DNA of 64,000 nucleotides, from NCBI RefSeq assembly GCF_020531985.1, contig NZ_JAJAVQ010000002.1:744001-808000 (forward strand), given 5' to 3'. This DNA comes from Rheinheimera aquimaris. GTDB taxonomy: Bacteria > Pseudomonadota > Gammaproteobacteria > Enterobacterales > Alteromonadaceae. Below are positions 37,390 to 46,587 of the stretch, piece by piece. Every line of letters starts with the position of its first letter. Positions within the stretch are counted from its first letter, which is position 1. Below the pieces are notes generated by a model. The model had not been told where the DNA came from and searched no databases. It was given only the letters and a program-made list of their open reading frames with translations. Made by a program: the position numbers and the translations under genes.

Positions 37390-37713
37390 CTAAACAAATT
37401 GTGAGAAAAATACCGGTGGCGCGCGCGCCTGATGCAGTGTCAGGCTGGCTGTACGGCTGCCAGATGTCTGTTGCTCAACGGCGTGATTGTGGTTATGGGG
37501 GAGTTGCTTGTTGCCTGCAACAGGTAAAACAGGTTGTGGCTCATCTGCGCCGTCCTGAGTTATGTCAGAGGTACATTGTGGTATTTCAGGTGTAACAGCA
37601 TGAAATTGTGTATCGGCCAGTGGTGACAGCCGTGCATCGTGCACTGCAAAGGCTTGTGGTGTACACAACAAGCTCAGATACAGCATTAAGGCAAAACTAC
37701 TTAGCCAGCGCAC
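37390..37713 (-). CDS. Small secreted protein behind an FNR-type box
   Basis: A 107-residue protein with a good signal peptide (SSFALMLYLSLLCTPQAFA) and a short, low-complexity mature part with a His-Asn stretch (HNHNH), two cysteine-poor halves and a C-terminus APPVFFSQFV. The ending resembles small periplasmic proteins sometimes associated with metal transport, but I do not recognise a family. Start is GTG 37713 with an AAGG site. An FNR/Anr-like palindrome lies 26 bp upstream. The gene could be overcalled; coding support is moderate. Confidence 0.5.
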   Translation of the reverse strand: MRWLSSFALMLYLSLLCTPQAFAVHDARLSPLADTQFHAVTPEIPQCTSDITQDGADEPQPVLPVAGNKQLPHNHNHAVEQQTSGSRTASLTLHQARAPPVFFSQFV

Positions 37714-37738
37714 AACGAATAACCTTTTTCAACCCACA

Positions 37739-37752
37739 TTGATCTAAATCAA
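37739..37752 (-). promoter_or_regulatory. FNR/Anr/EtrA-type binding site
   Basis: TTGATCTAAATCAA is an exact TTGAT-N4-ATCAA match, the consensus for oxygen-sensing FNR-family regulators. It is 26 bp upstream of the GTG start of the small secreted protein. An activating position (-41.5) would place the transcript start inside the annotated first codons, so either the true start is the ATG at 37686 or the site represses. Confidence 0.6.
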
Positions 37753-37839
37753 ATATGCTGGCTGTTTACAAATTATGCAAGGCCGACAGGCAGACAATTG
37801 CGACAAAGTGCATAAATTTACTGTTAAGAGGTTAAGCTA

Positions 37840-38793
37840 TTACGTTGTCTCTTGTGAGAAGCCATTACGACCGCGCTGTTTGGTCAGGTAAAGCTGCTTA
37901 TCAGCACGCTCGGTGATACCTGCTTCATAACCCAAACGAGGATCCGCTACTGCAATGCCAATACTGACGCTGATAACGCCATATTGAGACGCCGGATGAG
38001 GAATGGCTAGCGCTGTAATGGCGGTCAGAATTTTCTCAGCCACAAAACGAGCGCCCTCGGCAGTGGTATCGGGTAATACCGCGACAAACTCTTCACCACC
38101 ATAACGGGCAATTAAATCGTTCGGGCGCAGACAGCAGGCTTTCATCGCTGCAGCAACCCGGCGCAGCGCATCATCTCCGGCCAAATGCCCAAGATGGTCG
38201 TTATAAAGTTTAAAATGATCAATATCAATCAGCAGCACTGCCAGCGGCATTTGGTGTCGCTTACAGGCAGCCAGCTGCTTTTGCAGGAATTGATCGAAGT
38301 AGCGTCGGTTATAGACATGGGTCAGACCATCGATAAACGCCAGTGAGCGTAGCAGATCTGACTGTTTTTTCAGCGTAAGATGCGCATTGACGCGGTGATG
38401 CAATGTATTGGCATTGACTGGCTTTTGAATAAAGTCGACTGCTCCTGCCTGCCAGCAGGCATCTTCTTCTTCCTGTTGTTGTGCGGCGGTGACAAAAATA
38501 ACCGGAATATCTGCTATGGTTTCCTGCGCTTTCATCTGGCGGCAGGTTTCCAGGCCATCCTGCTCGGGCATCAGTACATCCATCAACACCAAATCTGGCA
38601 AACTGTCGGTGCAGACTTTAATTGCCTGGGCACCTGAAGTTGCCATCAAAATTTTATAGCTGCCGCCAAGTATCTGGTAAATAACCTGAATATTGATTGG
38701 CTGGTCATCAACTACCAGAATAACTGCCTGCTCAGAAAAAGCCGGGAAATCTGACAGTTGAATATCTGACATAGCGTTATTCTGCTCGTTCAT
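37840..38793 (-). CDS. REC-GGDEF response regulator, diguanylate cyclase
   Basis: A 317-residue two-domain protein. The REC domain (about 20-140) has VILVVDDQPINIQVI, phospho-acceptor Asp in LPDLVLMDVLMPEQDG and AVDFIQKPVNANTL. The GGDEF domain (about 160-315) has LAFIDGLTHVYNRRYFD, LLIDIDHFKLYNDHLGH and an active-type site ARYGGEEFVAVLP. It would make c-di-GMP on phosphorylation, probably by the upstream hybrid kinase, with which it overlaps by 17 bp. Confidence 0.92.
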   Translation of the reverse strand: MNEQNNAMSDIQLSDFPAFSEQAVILVVDDQPINIQVIYQILGGSYKILMATSGAQAIKVCTDSLPDLVLMDVLMPEQDGLETCRQMKAQETIADIPVIFVTAAQQQEEEDACWQAGAVDFIQKPVNANTLHHRVNAHLTLKKQSDLLRSLAFIDGLTHVYNRRYFDQFLQKQLAACKRHQMPLAVLLIDIDHFKLYNDHLGHLAGDDALRRVAAAMKACCLRPNDLIARYGGEEFVAVLPDTTAEGARFVAEKILTAITALAIPHPASQYGVISVSIGIAVADPRLGYEAGITERADKQLYLTKQRGRNGFSQETT

Positions 38794-41700
38794 GTATCAG
38801 TGCCTGAAGTATCGCAGCTGCTTGATCAAATGCCAAGGCTGAGATGGTGTTGTCCAATTGCTCTGCAAGTTGAGGCGTCTTATGCTGTAAAGCAGGTAGC
38901 AAAGCTCTAAAGGTTGCCAATGCCTGCATATTGGCTGAAGTCAGATATTTCATTAACAGGTCCAACTGCTGTTGTAACTCAATCTCCGTTAGCTCGATGG
39001 TGTCTTGCTCTGTAGCTTTGTGTGCCTGAAGAAGCTGCAGTAACTCTGTTACCTGGCTGTGGCTTTCGTCCAGCAATTTAAGCATTAGCGGGAAGTCTGC
39101 TGACGGTTGTTTCTCTTCAGCGGTAAATCTTGCCTCTTCTACTGCCGCTTGCTGTGCCAAAGCACTGAAACCGACGGTGGCGGCTGAACCTTTAAGACTG
39201 TGGAACAAGATTCTGGCATCGGCTTTCGCTAACGTATCCTGACGTAAAGTTGTCATGGCCTGCTGCACATCTTTACTGAACTGCTTTAATACCCTCAGGT
39301 ATAAATCGGCTGAGTTACCCAACCTGGCACAGGCTTGCTCCAGTTCTATCTGATGCTGCTGACAAAATGCCAAAGCAGCGCTGTCGAAGCTGGCAGACGG
39401 GCGCTCGGGTAGCTCAGTACTTTGCTGCAAGCTGCAGTAGTGCAGGGTTTTTTGCACCACCTCAGCGACAGAAAATGGTTTTGCGATATGATCCTGCATG
39501 CCAGCAGCAAAGCAGGCTGCTTTATCGGTTGGCAGGGCGTTGGCTGTCATTGCAACTATAGGCAAAGTGGTTAGCTGTAAGTGCTGGCGGATAAGCTCGG
39601 TGGTTTGGTAGCCATCCATCTCGGGCATCTGAATATCCATCAAGACCAAATCATAACGGTCTGGCTGTTCCTGTAGCATCGTTAATGCCTGCGGGCCACT
39701 GCCTGCAATATCAATTATTGCCCCTTGCTGTCGCAGCAATTCTGTCGCTACCAGTTGGTTAGTTACGTTGTCTTCAACCAGCAGTAATGTTAGCCCCGAT
39801 AACGGTTTAGTGTTTATGTGTTCCGGATTGTCAGCCGGTAAAACAGAATCTCCGCTGAGGATTGCCTGCACCGTATTTAACATGACATCGTGGGTGACGG
39901 GTTTCATCAGAAAACCATCCAATAGTTGCTGATAACTGGCCGCGTGCTTGGTCAGCACCTCTTTACCATAAGCTGTTATCATGACAACCAGCGGCGGCGT
40001 TTGTACCTGATTATCGTGCTTAAGAAAGCGCGCAAATTCCAATCCATCCATCCCCGGCATACGCCAGTCGACAAACAAAATGGCATAGGGCTCACCGGAT
40101 GCACAGGCCTGATCCAGCAGGGGAAGCGCCTGTTGCGTGTCCTTGGCGGTATCAGCAAGCCAGCCAAATGACTCCGTCATTTCGCGTAGGATCAGCCTGG
40201 CATTGTCATTATCATCCACTATCAGTACTTTCAGGGCAGAGGGCAACGTATTCAGGGCAGGGTGCTGCGCCATTGCGCTGTCTTCAGCTTGCTGCACCAG
40301 AATGTCAAATTCAAAAGTACTGCCATGGCCTGGCTCGCTTTGCACTCTGATATTACCGCCCATCAGATTAACCAGTCGCTTACTGATAGCCAGGCCAAGG
40401 CCTGTGCCACCATAACGACGGCTTATTGATGATTCGGCCTGATGAAAGCCACTGAAAATAGCTTGCTGCTGCTCTGCCGTCATACCAATGCCAGTGTCTG
40501 AAACCGCGCAGCGCAAGGTGAGCATACCGTCCTGTTCCGCTCTGGCACTAATGCTGATAATGACTTCGCCAACTTCGGTGAATTTAATGGCATTACCCGC
40601 CAGATTAAGCAATACCTGTTTAATCCGCAGGCTGTCACCAACAATATGTTGGGGTACATCAGGAGCGATATGAAATAACACTTCCAGTTCTTTATCGCAG
40701 GAGCCTGATGACAGAATAATACCGATGTCCTGCATCAACGTCGGCAAACTGAAGGTATGTGGATCGAGCTCTAGCTTGCCAGCTTCTACTTTAGAAAAAT
40801 CCAGAATGTCGTTCAGTAGTAGCAGTAGTGACTTGGCTGCGCGCTGAGTTCTGTCTATGTAGTCACTCTGGCGTTTATCCAGATTAGTATTGGCGACCAA
40901 CTGCAGTAACCCCAGTATCGCGTTCATCGGGGTGCGGATTTCATGGCTCATGTTCGCCAGAAAATCAGATTTAGCCTTGCTGGCAATTTCGGCTTGCTCT
41001 TTAGCTGCTGCCAGCTCTGTTTCGCGTTTAAGTTGCTCAGTTAAATCAAAAGCAATGCCGAGAAAGCCGGTCAGACTGCCATTTTCGTCCATTAGTGCAC
41101 TGACGTTCAGCCTAACCTGCACTTGCTCCCCTGTTTTGGTGACATAGGTCCAGCGGTTGATGTCCTGCAGGCCAAGGCGTGCTTTTGCCACAAAGGTTTC
41201 AAAACCCTCTGGTACTACCCGTCCGAGCTCGCTGCTGAGTACAGCCGCCCGTTTTGCCACTTCGTCAGGCAGGTGAAAAATGCCCGGAGTTTGCGCATTA
41301 ACCACTTCAACCGCCTGATACCCAAGCAGACGTTCTGCAGCCGGGTTAAATGCGGTAATCACACCCTTGGTGTCCGTTGCAATAATGGCATAGCCCGCAC
41401 CTTTTAAAATGCTGCGCTGTAACGTGCTGACGCGTGAGATCTCTGCAGTACGCAGGGCAACTTGTTGTTCGAGTTCTGCATTGGCTTGCTTTAGCAGTTT
41501 TTCTTCTACCCGTGCCAGCTCCATTTTGTGTTTTGCCAGCTGGCGGCGGCGTAACAGCAGCAGCTGCGCCAGAAAAACAATCAGCATCAGCAGCACGGTC
41601 ATGGCAAGAATTTCGCGGAATAAGGCGCTGCCAGATGGCAGCCGCAGCGCATTGATAAATGCCGGCGTTGGTACTAATGCCAGTTGCCATTGCCGGCCAA

Positions 41701-42580
41701 ACAATTTCAGCTCCTGTTGCTGCTGATAAATAACCTGTTGCTCTGGTGCCTGGCCATACTGAAAGAACGTTAATTGCTGATGTTCAGTACTGTCGGTAAT
41801 TTGCAGCATTACATCATCGCGCAAACCGCTGACGGTGCTAAGCACTTCATCGATCAGAATAGGGGCGTAGCTCCAACCATAGAGCTGGCGTAAGCGCTGT
41901 TCGGGATCGGATGCCGGGGTAGCTGACAGATATACCGGCATCAGAATTAAAAACCCTTGCTGGGTTTTCTGATTAGCCTGCACTAAGGTGATGGGAGCAG
42001 TCAGGCGGATTTCATTATTTAGGGCAGCGTCAAGAGCGGCCTTACGTCGCATGGGTTCTGACCCTATATCCAGCCCCACGGCTTCGCTGTTACGTGCTTC
42101 TGGTTCTATATACTGAATTACAAACAAACTGTGTTGGTGAGGTTGTAATTGCTTAATGTTAAAGCTGTAATCCGGCCTTTCCTGCGCCATTCTCTGCAGG
42201 AAGCTCTGTTTTTGCTCGGGTGTAACATGGCGGATAAGACCAAAGCCCCTAGCTCCGGGAAACTCAAGTTTATAGTCACGGCTTCGGGTGTATGTTTGCA
42301 TATCCTGGTAGCTGAACCGTTCAGGAGAAAGGGTCATAATAGCGCCACGCGTGCCCCGTAAGCCATACTGGTACAAGGTCACTTTTTCGCGCACTCCGTC
42401 TGTTATCAGCTGTAGACGTTGCATCACCGCTTGCTGAATTCGCTGCTGCTGATCGGCTTTTTGCTGTGTGGTGTAGTGTAACGCAGCGATGTAGCCGGCA
42501 ACGAAAATAGCCAGTGGCAGCCACAGCGACAGCAGCAGGCTGCGCAGATTTAAGGTACTGCGAATGGCAGTTTGCATCAT
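38777..42580 (-). CDS. CHASE-PAS hybrid histidine kinase with two REC domains and HPt
   Basis: A 1267-residue membrane sensor. TM1 is at about 15-33. A periplasmic CHASE domain (about 70-290, with PGARGFGLIRHV) precedes TM2 at about 325-345. A PAS domain covers about 390-515, HisKA has H546 in LANMSHEIRTPMNAILG, and the ATPase domain ends with GGTGLGLAISKRLVNLMGG. REC1 (LKVLIVDDNDNARL, ILFVDWRMPGMDG), REC2 (LTLLLVEDNVTNQLV, LVLMDIQMPEMDG) and an HPt domain (FHSLKGSAATVGF) follow. The architecture is BarA/ArcB-like. Start overlaps the HPt gene stop (ATGA). Confidence 0.93.
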   Translation of the reverse strand: MMQTAIRSTLNLRSLLLSLWLPLAIFVAGYIAALHYTTQQKADQQQRIQQAVMQRLQLITDGVREKVTLYQYGLRGTRGAIMTLSPERFSYQDMQTYTRSRDYKLEFPGARGFGLIRHVTPEQKQSFLQRMAQERPDYSFNIKQLQPHQHSLFVIQYIEPEARNSEAVGLDIGSEPMRRKAALDAALNNEIRLTAPITLVQANQKTQQGFLILMPVYLSATPASDPEQRLRQLYGWSYAPILIDEVLSTVSGLRDDVMLQITDSTEHQQLTFFQYGQAPEQQVIYQQQQELKLFGRQWQLALVPTPAFINALRLPSGSALFREILAMTVLLMLIVFLAQLLLLRRRQLAKHKMELARVEEKLLKQANAELEQQVALRTAEISRVSTLQRSILKGAGYAIIATDTKGVITAFNPAAERLLGYQAVEVVNAQTPGIFHLPDEVAKRAAVLSSELGRVVPEGFETFVAKARLGLQDINRWTYVTKTGEQVQVRLNVSALMDENGSLTGFLGIAFDLTEQLKRETELAAAKEQAEIASKAKSDFLANMSHEIRTPMNAILGLLQLVANTNLDKRQSDYIDRTQRAAKSLLLLLNDILDFSKVEAGKLELDPHTFSLPTLMQDIGIILSSGSCDKELEVLFHIAPDVPQHIVGDSLRIKQVLLNLAGNAIKFTEVGEVIISISARAEQDGMLTLRCAVSDTGIGMTAEQQQAIFSGFHQAESSISRRYGGTGLGLAISKRLVNLMGGNIRVQSEPGHGSTFEFDILVQQAEDSAMAQHPALNTLPSALKVLIVDDNDNARLILREMTESFGWLADTAKDTQQALPLLDQACASGEPYAILFVDWRMPGMDGLEFARFLKHDNQVQTPPLVVMITAYGKEVLTKHAASYQQLLDGFLMKPVTHDVMLNTVQAILSGDSVLPADNPEHINTKPLSGLTLLLVEDNVTNQLVATELLRQQGAIIDIAGSGPQALTMLQEQPDRYDLVLMDIQMPEMDGYQTTELIRQHLQLTTLPIVAMTANALPTDKAACFAAGMQDHIAKPFSVAEVVQKTLHYCSLQQSTELPERPSASFDSAALAFCQQHQIELEQACARLGNSADLYLRVLKQFSKDVQQAMTTLRQDTLAKADARILFHSLKGSAATVGFSALAQQAAVEEARFTAEEKQPSADFPLMLKLLDESHSQVTELLQLLQAHKATEQDTIELTEIELQQQLDLLMKYLTSANMQALATFRALLPALQHKTPQLAEQLDNTISALAFDQAAAILQALIHERAE

Positions 42581-43161
42581 GTATTGATTGACCTTTGCTC
42601 AGGAGGCAAAAACGGCTGCAATATTTCTGCTGCCGCAGAAAAGTTTAATGCAAAAACATGTTGGCTAAAACTGTCAGCCACTGCTTTAGTGAGTAACTGT
42701 TTCAATTGTTCCTGGTTGTTTTCTACCAGGTCACAGGCCTGCATATTGTGCTGGCGCAGCAAATAATACAATTGAATTATGTCCAGTTCCGCCTGCCCTG
42801 ACCCAATATCAGCTTGAAGTTTAGCTATTTCTTGCTGTAATGCGACGCAGCTTTGGCGGTAAATAGAAATAAACTCAGCCAAATCGGTTTCAGACAACGG
42901 CAGCTGCTGTTCCAGGGACAGTTCCAGCGTTTTACTGGCGTGTGCCAAATCTTCCGCCCCCAGAGTCGCGTAACCGCCACGGATCTTATGCAGGGTTTGC
43001 TGTAACTCTTGCCGTTGCTGCGCTTTAGCATAGCTTTGTATCTGGCTGATATTTTTTTCAGCATCAGCCAGCAATGTACTGATCATGCGAATAAGCTGTG
43101 GTTGATGTTGTTGCGACATAGACAGCACAGCCTGGAGTCTGGTGTGGTTAATCAGTGCCAT
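42577..43161 (-). CDS. Stand-alone HPt phosphotransfer protein
   Basis: A 194-residue helical protein with an HPt domain (about 15-110). The phospho-accepting histidine is in LHKIRGGYATLGAEDLAH. A second helical half (DIIQLYYLLRQHNMQACDLV) has no recognised domain. It overlaps the hybrid kinase start by 4 bp, so the pair is translationally coupled. It may take phosphate from that kinase, adding to the kinase's own HPt. Confidence 0.85.
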   Translation of the reverse strand: MALINHTRLQAVLSMSQQHQPQLIRMISTLLADAEKNISQIQSYAKAQQRQELQQTLHKIRGGYATLGAEDLAHASKTLELSLEQQLPLSETDLAEFISIYRQSCVALQQEIAKLQADIGSGQAELDIIQLYYLLRQHNMQACDLVENNQEQLKQLLTKAVADSFSQHVFALNFSAAAEILQPFLPPEQRSINT

Positions 43162-43310
43162 TGTTGTAATCCTGTTACGGGCGTCATTAACAGTTAAGCC
43201 ATTATTGGCATTTTTATCATACTTCGTCAGCGATTTATTTAATTTTCGTATAGTTTTTCTGCTACGCCTGCACTATAACCAAAATCGGTAAGTATGCAGG
43301 ATGCAAATAT

Positions 43311-45422
43311 ATGGCAGTAAACGACGCTGGACGGCAAGTGATTTTGATAGTTGATGACCAAGCAGGCAATATAGCGTTGCTCAGTGACATTCTGAGTGAC
43401 CTGGGAGATATCTATTTTGTTGTAGACAGTACACAGGCATACGATAAAGCCTTGGAGTTACAGCCGGATGTCATTTTGCTGGACATCGAGATGCCACAAC
43501 TTAATGGTTTTGAGGTCTGTCAGCAGTTAAAAAACAGCCCTTTGACCTGCGATATTTCTGTTATTTTTATTTCAGCCCTGACAGAGGCTGAGTTTGAATT
43601 CAATTCACTCTCTTACGGTGCGGTAGACTTTATCGCTCGGCCATTCAACCGTGAAATATGCCGCTTACGGGTGCATAACCATTTAATACTGCAACAACAA
43701 GCCAGAGCATTAAAACTCAGCCAGCAGCAAATATATGCCGAAAAGCAGCAACTGCAGGTGACATTGAATTCTATCGGTGATGCGGTGATCGCGACAGATG
43801 TTGATGGTTGTATCACCTTTATGAACCCGATTGCTGAGCGGATGGCCGGTTGGCGGGCATCGGAAGCGGCAGGCAAACATATCACTGACGTAATGCAATT
43901 GCGGGATGCAGACAGTAAGCAGGCCAGCACCAACCCGATAATGCTGGCATTGTCAGAAAAACGCATCGTAGCAATGGCGCTGAATTGCGAGTTAGTCAAT
44001 CGCAATTCTGCTGAAGCTATACCGGTGGAAGATTCTGCCGCACCTATTTTTGATATTAATGGCGATATGCTTGGCGCCATTATCGTGTTTCATGACGTCG
44101 GGCAAGCCAGAGCCCTGGCGACCAAAATGAGCTTTCTGGCCAATCATGATCAGCTGACTGGCTTGCCAAACCGAGTTTTGCTCAATGATCGCATTCATCA
44201 GGCGTGTCGCCTTGCTGCGATGATTGATCGCCAGGTTGGTATCATTCTGCTTGATATTGATCAGTTCAAGTATCTGAATGACTCGTTAGGTCATCAGCTT
44301 GGTGATGCACTGCTGCTGATGTTGACGAAACGATTGCAGACAGTACTGGAACCCGAACTTACCCTGGCGCGCATTGGTGGCGACGAATTTGTGCTGATTT
44401 ATCCTGATATAGCGCATATAGAGCAGATCAGTATTCTGGCGCAGAACATTTTACGCGTAATGCGTCAACCTTTTGATATTGAGGGTAAAAAGTACAATAT
44501 GTCGCTCAGCATGGGTATTAGCCTGTTTCCGACCGATTCAGCAAGTGAAGAAGAGCTGATGCGCCACGCCGACGTCGCACTGTTTAAAGCTAAACAGGAA
44601 GGCCGCAACCGGTACTGTTTTTTCTCTGAAGAGCTTGGCCAACGTATGCTGCAGCGTCACCAGCAGGAACAGCATTTACGCAGCGCAATAGAGCACAATA
44701 GGCTTGAGGTTTATTTTCAGCCTAAAGTTGCGCTGGGTAGCGGGAATGTAGTTGGCGCCGAAGCATTGGTTCGTATCCGCTCTGAAGATGGCAACATCAT
44801 ATCGCCTGCTGAGTTTATTCCGTTAGCGGAGGAGACTGGCCTGATTGTACCGCTTGGTAAAGTCGTGTTGATAAAATCCTGCCAACAGGCAGCCCTTTGG
44901 AAAAATGCAGGCAGTATCTTACCCGTGTCGGTAAATATTGCTGCGGCCCAGTTCACGGACCCCGGGCTGATGGGGCTGATTGAGCAGTTACTGATGGAAT
45001 GTCAGCTATCACCGGATTTATTAGAACTGGAAGTAACAGAAACTGCGCTGATCCAGGACCCTGAGCGCACTGCGGAGATCCTGAAAAAATTCCGCGCTTT
45101 GGGCATTCGTATCGCGATAGATGATTTTGGCACCGGCTATTCCAGTTTGTCTTACTTAAAGCGTTTTAAGGTCGATGTGCTGAAAATAGACATGTCTTTT
45201 GTCAAAGACATGCTACAGGACAAAAGCGATTATGAAATTGTCAAAACGATAATCTCGCTTGGACAGTCGATGAACATAGAGTTGATTGCCGAAGGCATAG
45301 AAACCGCTGCGCATCAGGCGAGCCTGCAGGAGTTAGGCTGTCTGTACGGCCAGGGCTACTATTACAGTAAGCCCTTGCCGCCAGAACAGTTTATTCAGTA
45401 CTTACAGGTTGGGAAACACTGA
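43311..45422 (+). CDS. REC-PAS-GGDEF-EAL bifunctional c-di-GMP protein
   Basis: A 703-residue cytoplasmic protein. REC (about 8-125) has ILIVDDQAGNIALL and VILLDIEMPQLNG. A PAS domain (about 145-265) has AVIATDVDGCITFMNPIAER. GGDEF (about 275-435) has an intact ARIGGDEFVLIYP. EAL (about 450-700) has GAEALVRI, LEVTETALI, IDDFGTGYSSLSYL and KIDMSFVKDM, all needed for phosphodiesterase activity. Both halves look active. It is divergent from the HPt/hybrid kinase operon and may receive its signal. Confidence 0.93.
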   Translation: MAVNDAGRQVILIVDDQAGNIALLSDILSDLGDIYFVVDSTQAYDKALELQPDVILLDIEMPQLNGFEVCQQLKNSPLTCDISVIFISALTEAEFEFNSLSYGAVDFIARPFNREICRLRVHNHLILQQQARALKLSQQQIYAEKQQLQVTLNSIGDAVIATDVDGCITFMNPIAERMAGWRASEAAGKHITDVMQLRDADSKQASTNPIMLALSEKRIVAMALNCELVNRNSAEAIPVEDSAAPIFDINGDMLGAIIVFHDVGQARALATKMSFLANHDQLTGLPNRVLLNDRIHQACRLAAMIDRQVGIILLDIDQFKYLNDSLGHQLGDALLLMLTKRLQTVLEPELTLARIGGDEFVLIYPDIAHIEQISILAQNILRVMRQPFDIEGKKYNMSLSMGISLFPTDSASEEELMRHADVALFKAKQEGRNRYCFFSEELGQRMLQRHQQEQHLRSAIEHNRLEVYFQPKVALGSGNVVGAEALVRIRSEDGNIISPAEFIPLAEETGLIVPLGKVVLIKSCQQAALWKNAGSILPVSVNIAAAQFTDPGLMGLIEQLLMECQLSPDLLELEVTETALIQDPERTAEILKKFRALGIRIAIDDFGTGYSSLSYLKRFKVDVLKIDMSFVKDMLQDKSDYEIVKTIISLGQSMNIELIAEGIETAAHQASLQELGCLYGQGYYYSKPLPPEQFIQYLQVGKH

Positions 45423-45427
45423 CGCTG

Positions 45428-45544
45428 TTACAGCAGGCTCATGGCAGCTTTTAACATACCGGCTAAGACTGTCAGGGCCGAAATACCACCCAGATACAGA
45501 GCCACAAACCACAGCAATTGACTGGCTTTTTTAGTTTCAGCCAT
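45428..45544 (-). CDS. DUF2474-like small membrane subunit of cytochrome bd (38 aa)
   Basis: A 38-codon gene, MAETKKASQLLWFVALYLGG..., with one transmembrane helix, whose ATG overlaps the cioB stop by one base (TAATG). Single-helix proteins of 35-45 residues directly after cydAB/cioAB (CydX, DUF2474) stabilise the oxidase. The position, size and WFVALYLGGISALTVLAGM helix fit the DUF2474 type better than CydX. Confidence 0.75.
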   Translation of the reverse strand: MAETKKASQLLWFVALYLGGISALTVLAGMLKAAMSLL

Positions 45545-46587
45545 TAGTAGCCCTCCTCATAATCTTCTATCTTGCCGCGGAAGATATGATAACCCCACAG
45601 CGTATACGCCAGGATTAACGGCAGGAAAATCATAACACCGGGTAACATAAAGCCCAGGCTGCTGTCTGGTGCAGCCGCAGCATAAAAGCTAAGCTGCTGA
45701 GGCAACAAGTACGGGTATAGCCCAACCACCAGGCCAGCAAACGCCAGCAGGAATAAACTTGCTGACAGCCAGAATGGCCGGCTTTCATGGCGGTTATTGA
45801 TAGCCTGCTCGGCGCCGAATTGGCGCTGTACCCGGGCCAAATCGCGAAACAGCAAACGCGCAGCCAATACCGCCAACAGTGGTAACACCATCAATGCCAG
45901 ACTATAAACCCCACCAAACCAACGGCTGCGGATATCCGGTTGCTGATAAAGTGTCCACAGACTCACCAGCAACATTGCCAGCATGACAAAAATCAGCAGT
46001 CTCTGACCGTAACGGGCCGCTTTTTGCTGTATGGCACCGCGACTTTTCATGGTCAGATAAGTGCATGCCAGTAAGGCGTAGCCTGCCATAACCGCCAGAG
46101 CAGTGAATAGGCTAAACGGCGTCAGCCATTGCAGACTGGACTGGGTCAGGCTACTGCCATCAACACCTTGTACAATCACGCCCAGCATTAACCCCTGGCA
46201 AAAGGCTGCCAGGCTGGACCCTGCCGCGAAAGCACGGTTCCACCAGACCTTAGAGGTATGTGATTTGAAACGGTATTCAAAGGCTACGCCGCGGAAAATG
46301 AGGCCAATCAGCATCAACATAATTGGCAGGTACAACAAGCTGGCAATACTGGCATACGCCAATGGGAAGGCACCAAACAAAATTACCCCGCCAAATACCA
46401 GCCAGGTTTCATTACCATCCCAGACATGGGAGATAGATCGCATTAAATGATCATGCTCGGCATCGGTATTGAACCAGGGATACAAAATGCCCATTCCCAG
46501 ATCAAAACCGTCCAGCAATACATACATTAAGATGGCAAAGCCAAGCAGCAGAAAATAAAACAGTGGTAAACCCAGTTGCAATTCCAT
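45544..46587 (-). CDS. cioB: Cytochrome bd quinol oxidase subunit II (CioB/CydB)
   Basis: A 347-residue membrane protein with eight to nine helices. LGFAILMYVLLDGFDLGMGI is the conserved N-terminus of subunit II, followed by HVWDGNETWLVFGGVILFGA and a C-terminal YTLWGYHIFRGKI. It partners CioA, with which it overlaps by one base. The length (347) is close to cyanide-insensitive oxidase CioB and shorter than E. coli CydB. Confidence 0.93.
   Translation of the reverse strand: MELQLGLPLFYFLLLGFAILMYVLLDGFDLGMGILYPWFNTDAEHDHLMRSISHVWDGNETWLVFGGVILFGAFPLAYASIASLLYLPIMLMLIGLIFRGVAFEYRFKSHTSKVWWNRAFAAGSSLAAFCQGLMLGVIVQGVDGSSLTQSSLQWLTPFSLFTALAVMAGYALLACTYLTMKSRGAIQQKAARYGQRLLIFVMLAMLLVSLWTLYQQPDIRSRWFGGVYSLALMVLPLLAVLAARLLFRDLARVQRQFGAEQAINNRHESRPFWLSASLFLLAFAGLVVGLYPYLLPQQLSFYAAAAPDSSLGFMLPGVMIFLPLILAYTLWGYHIFRGKIEDYEEGY

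Noticed and set aside
41346-41690. 114-codon minus-strand frame inside the hybrid kinase gene
   Set aside because: Different frame of the same strand as a long multidomain gene, no domain seen.
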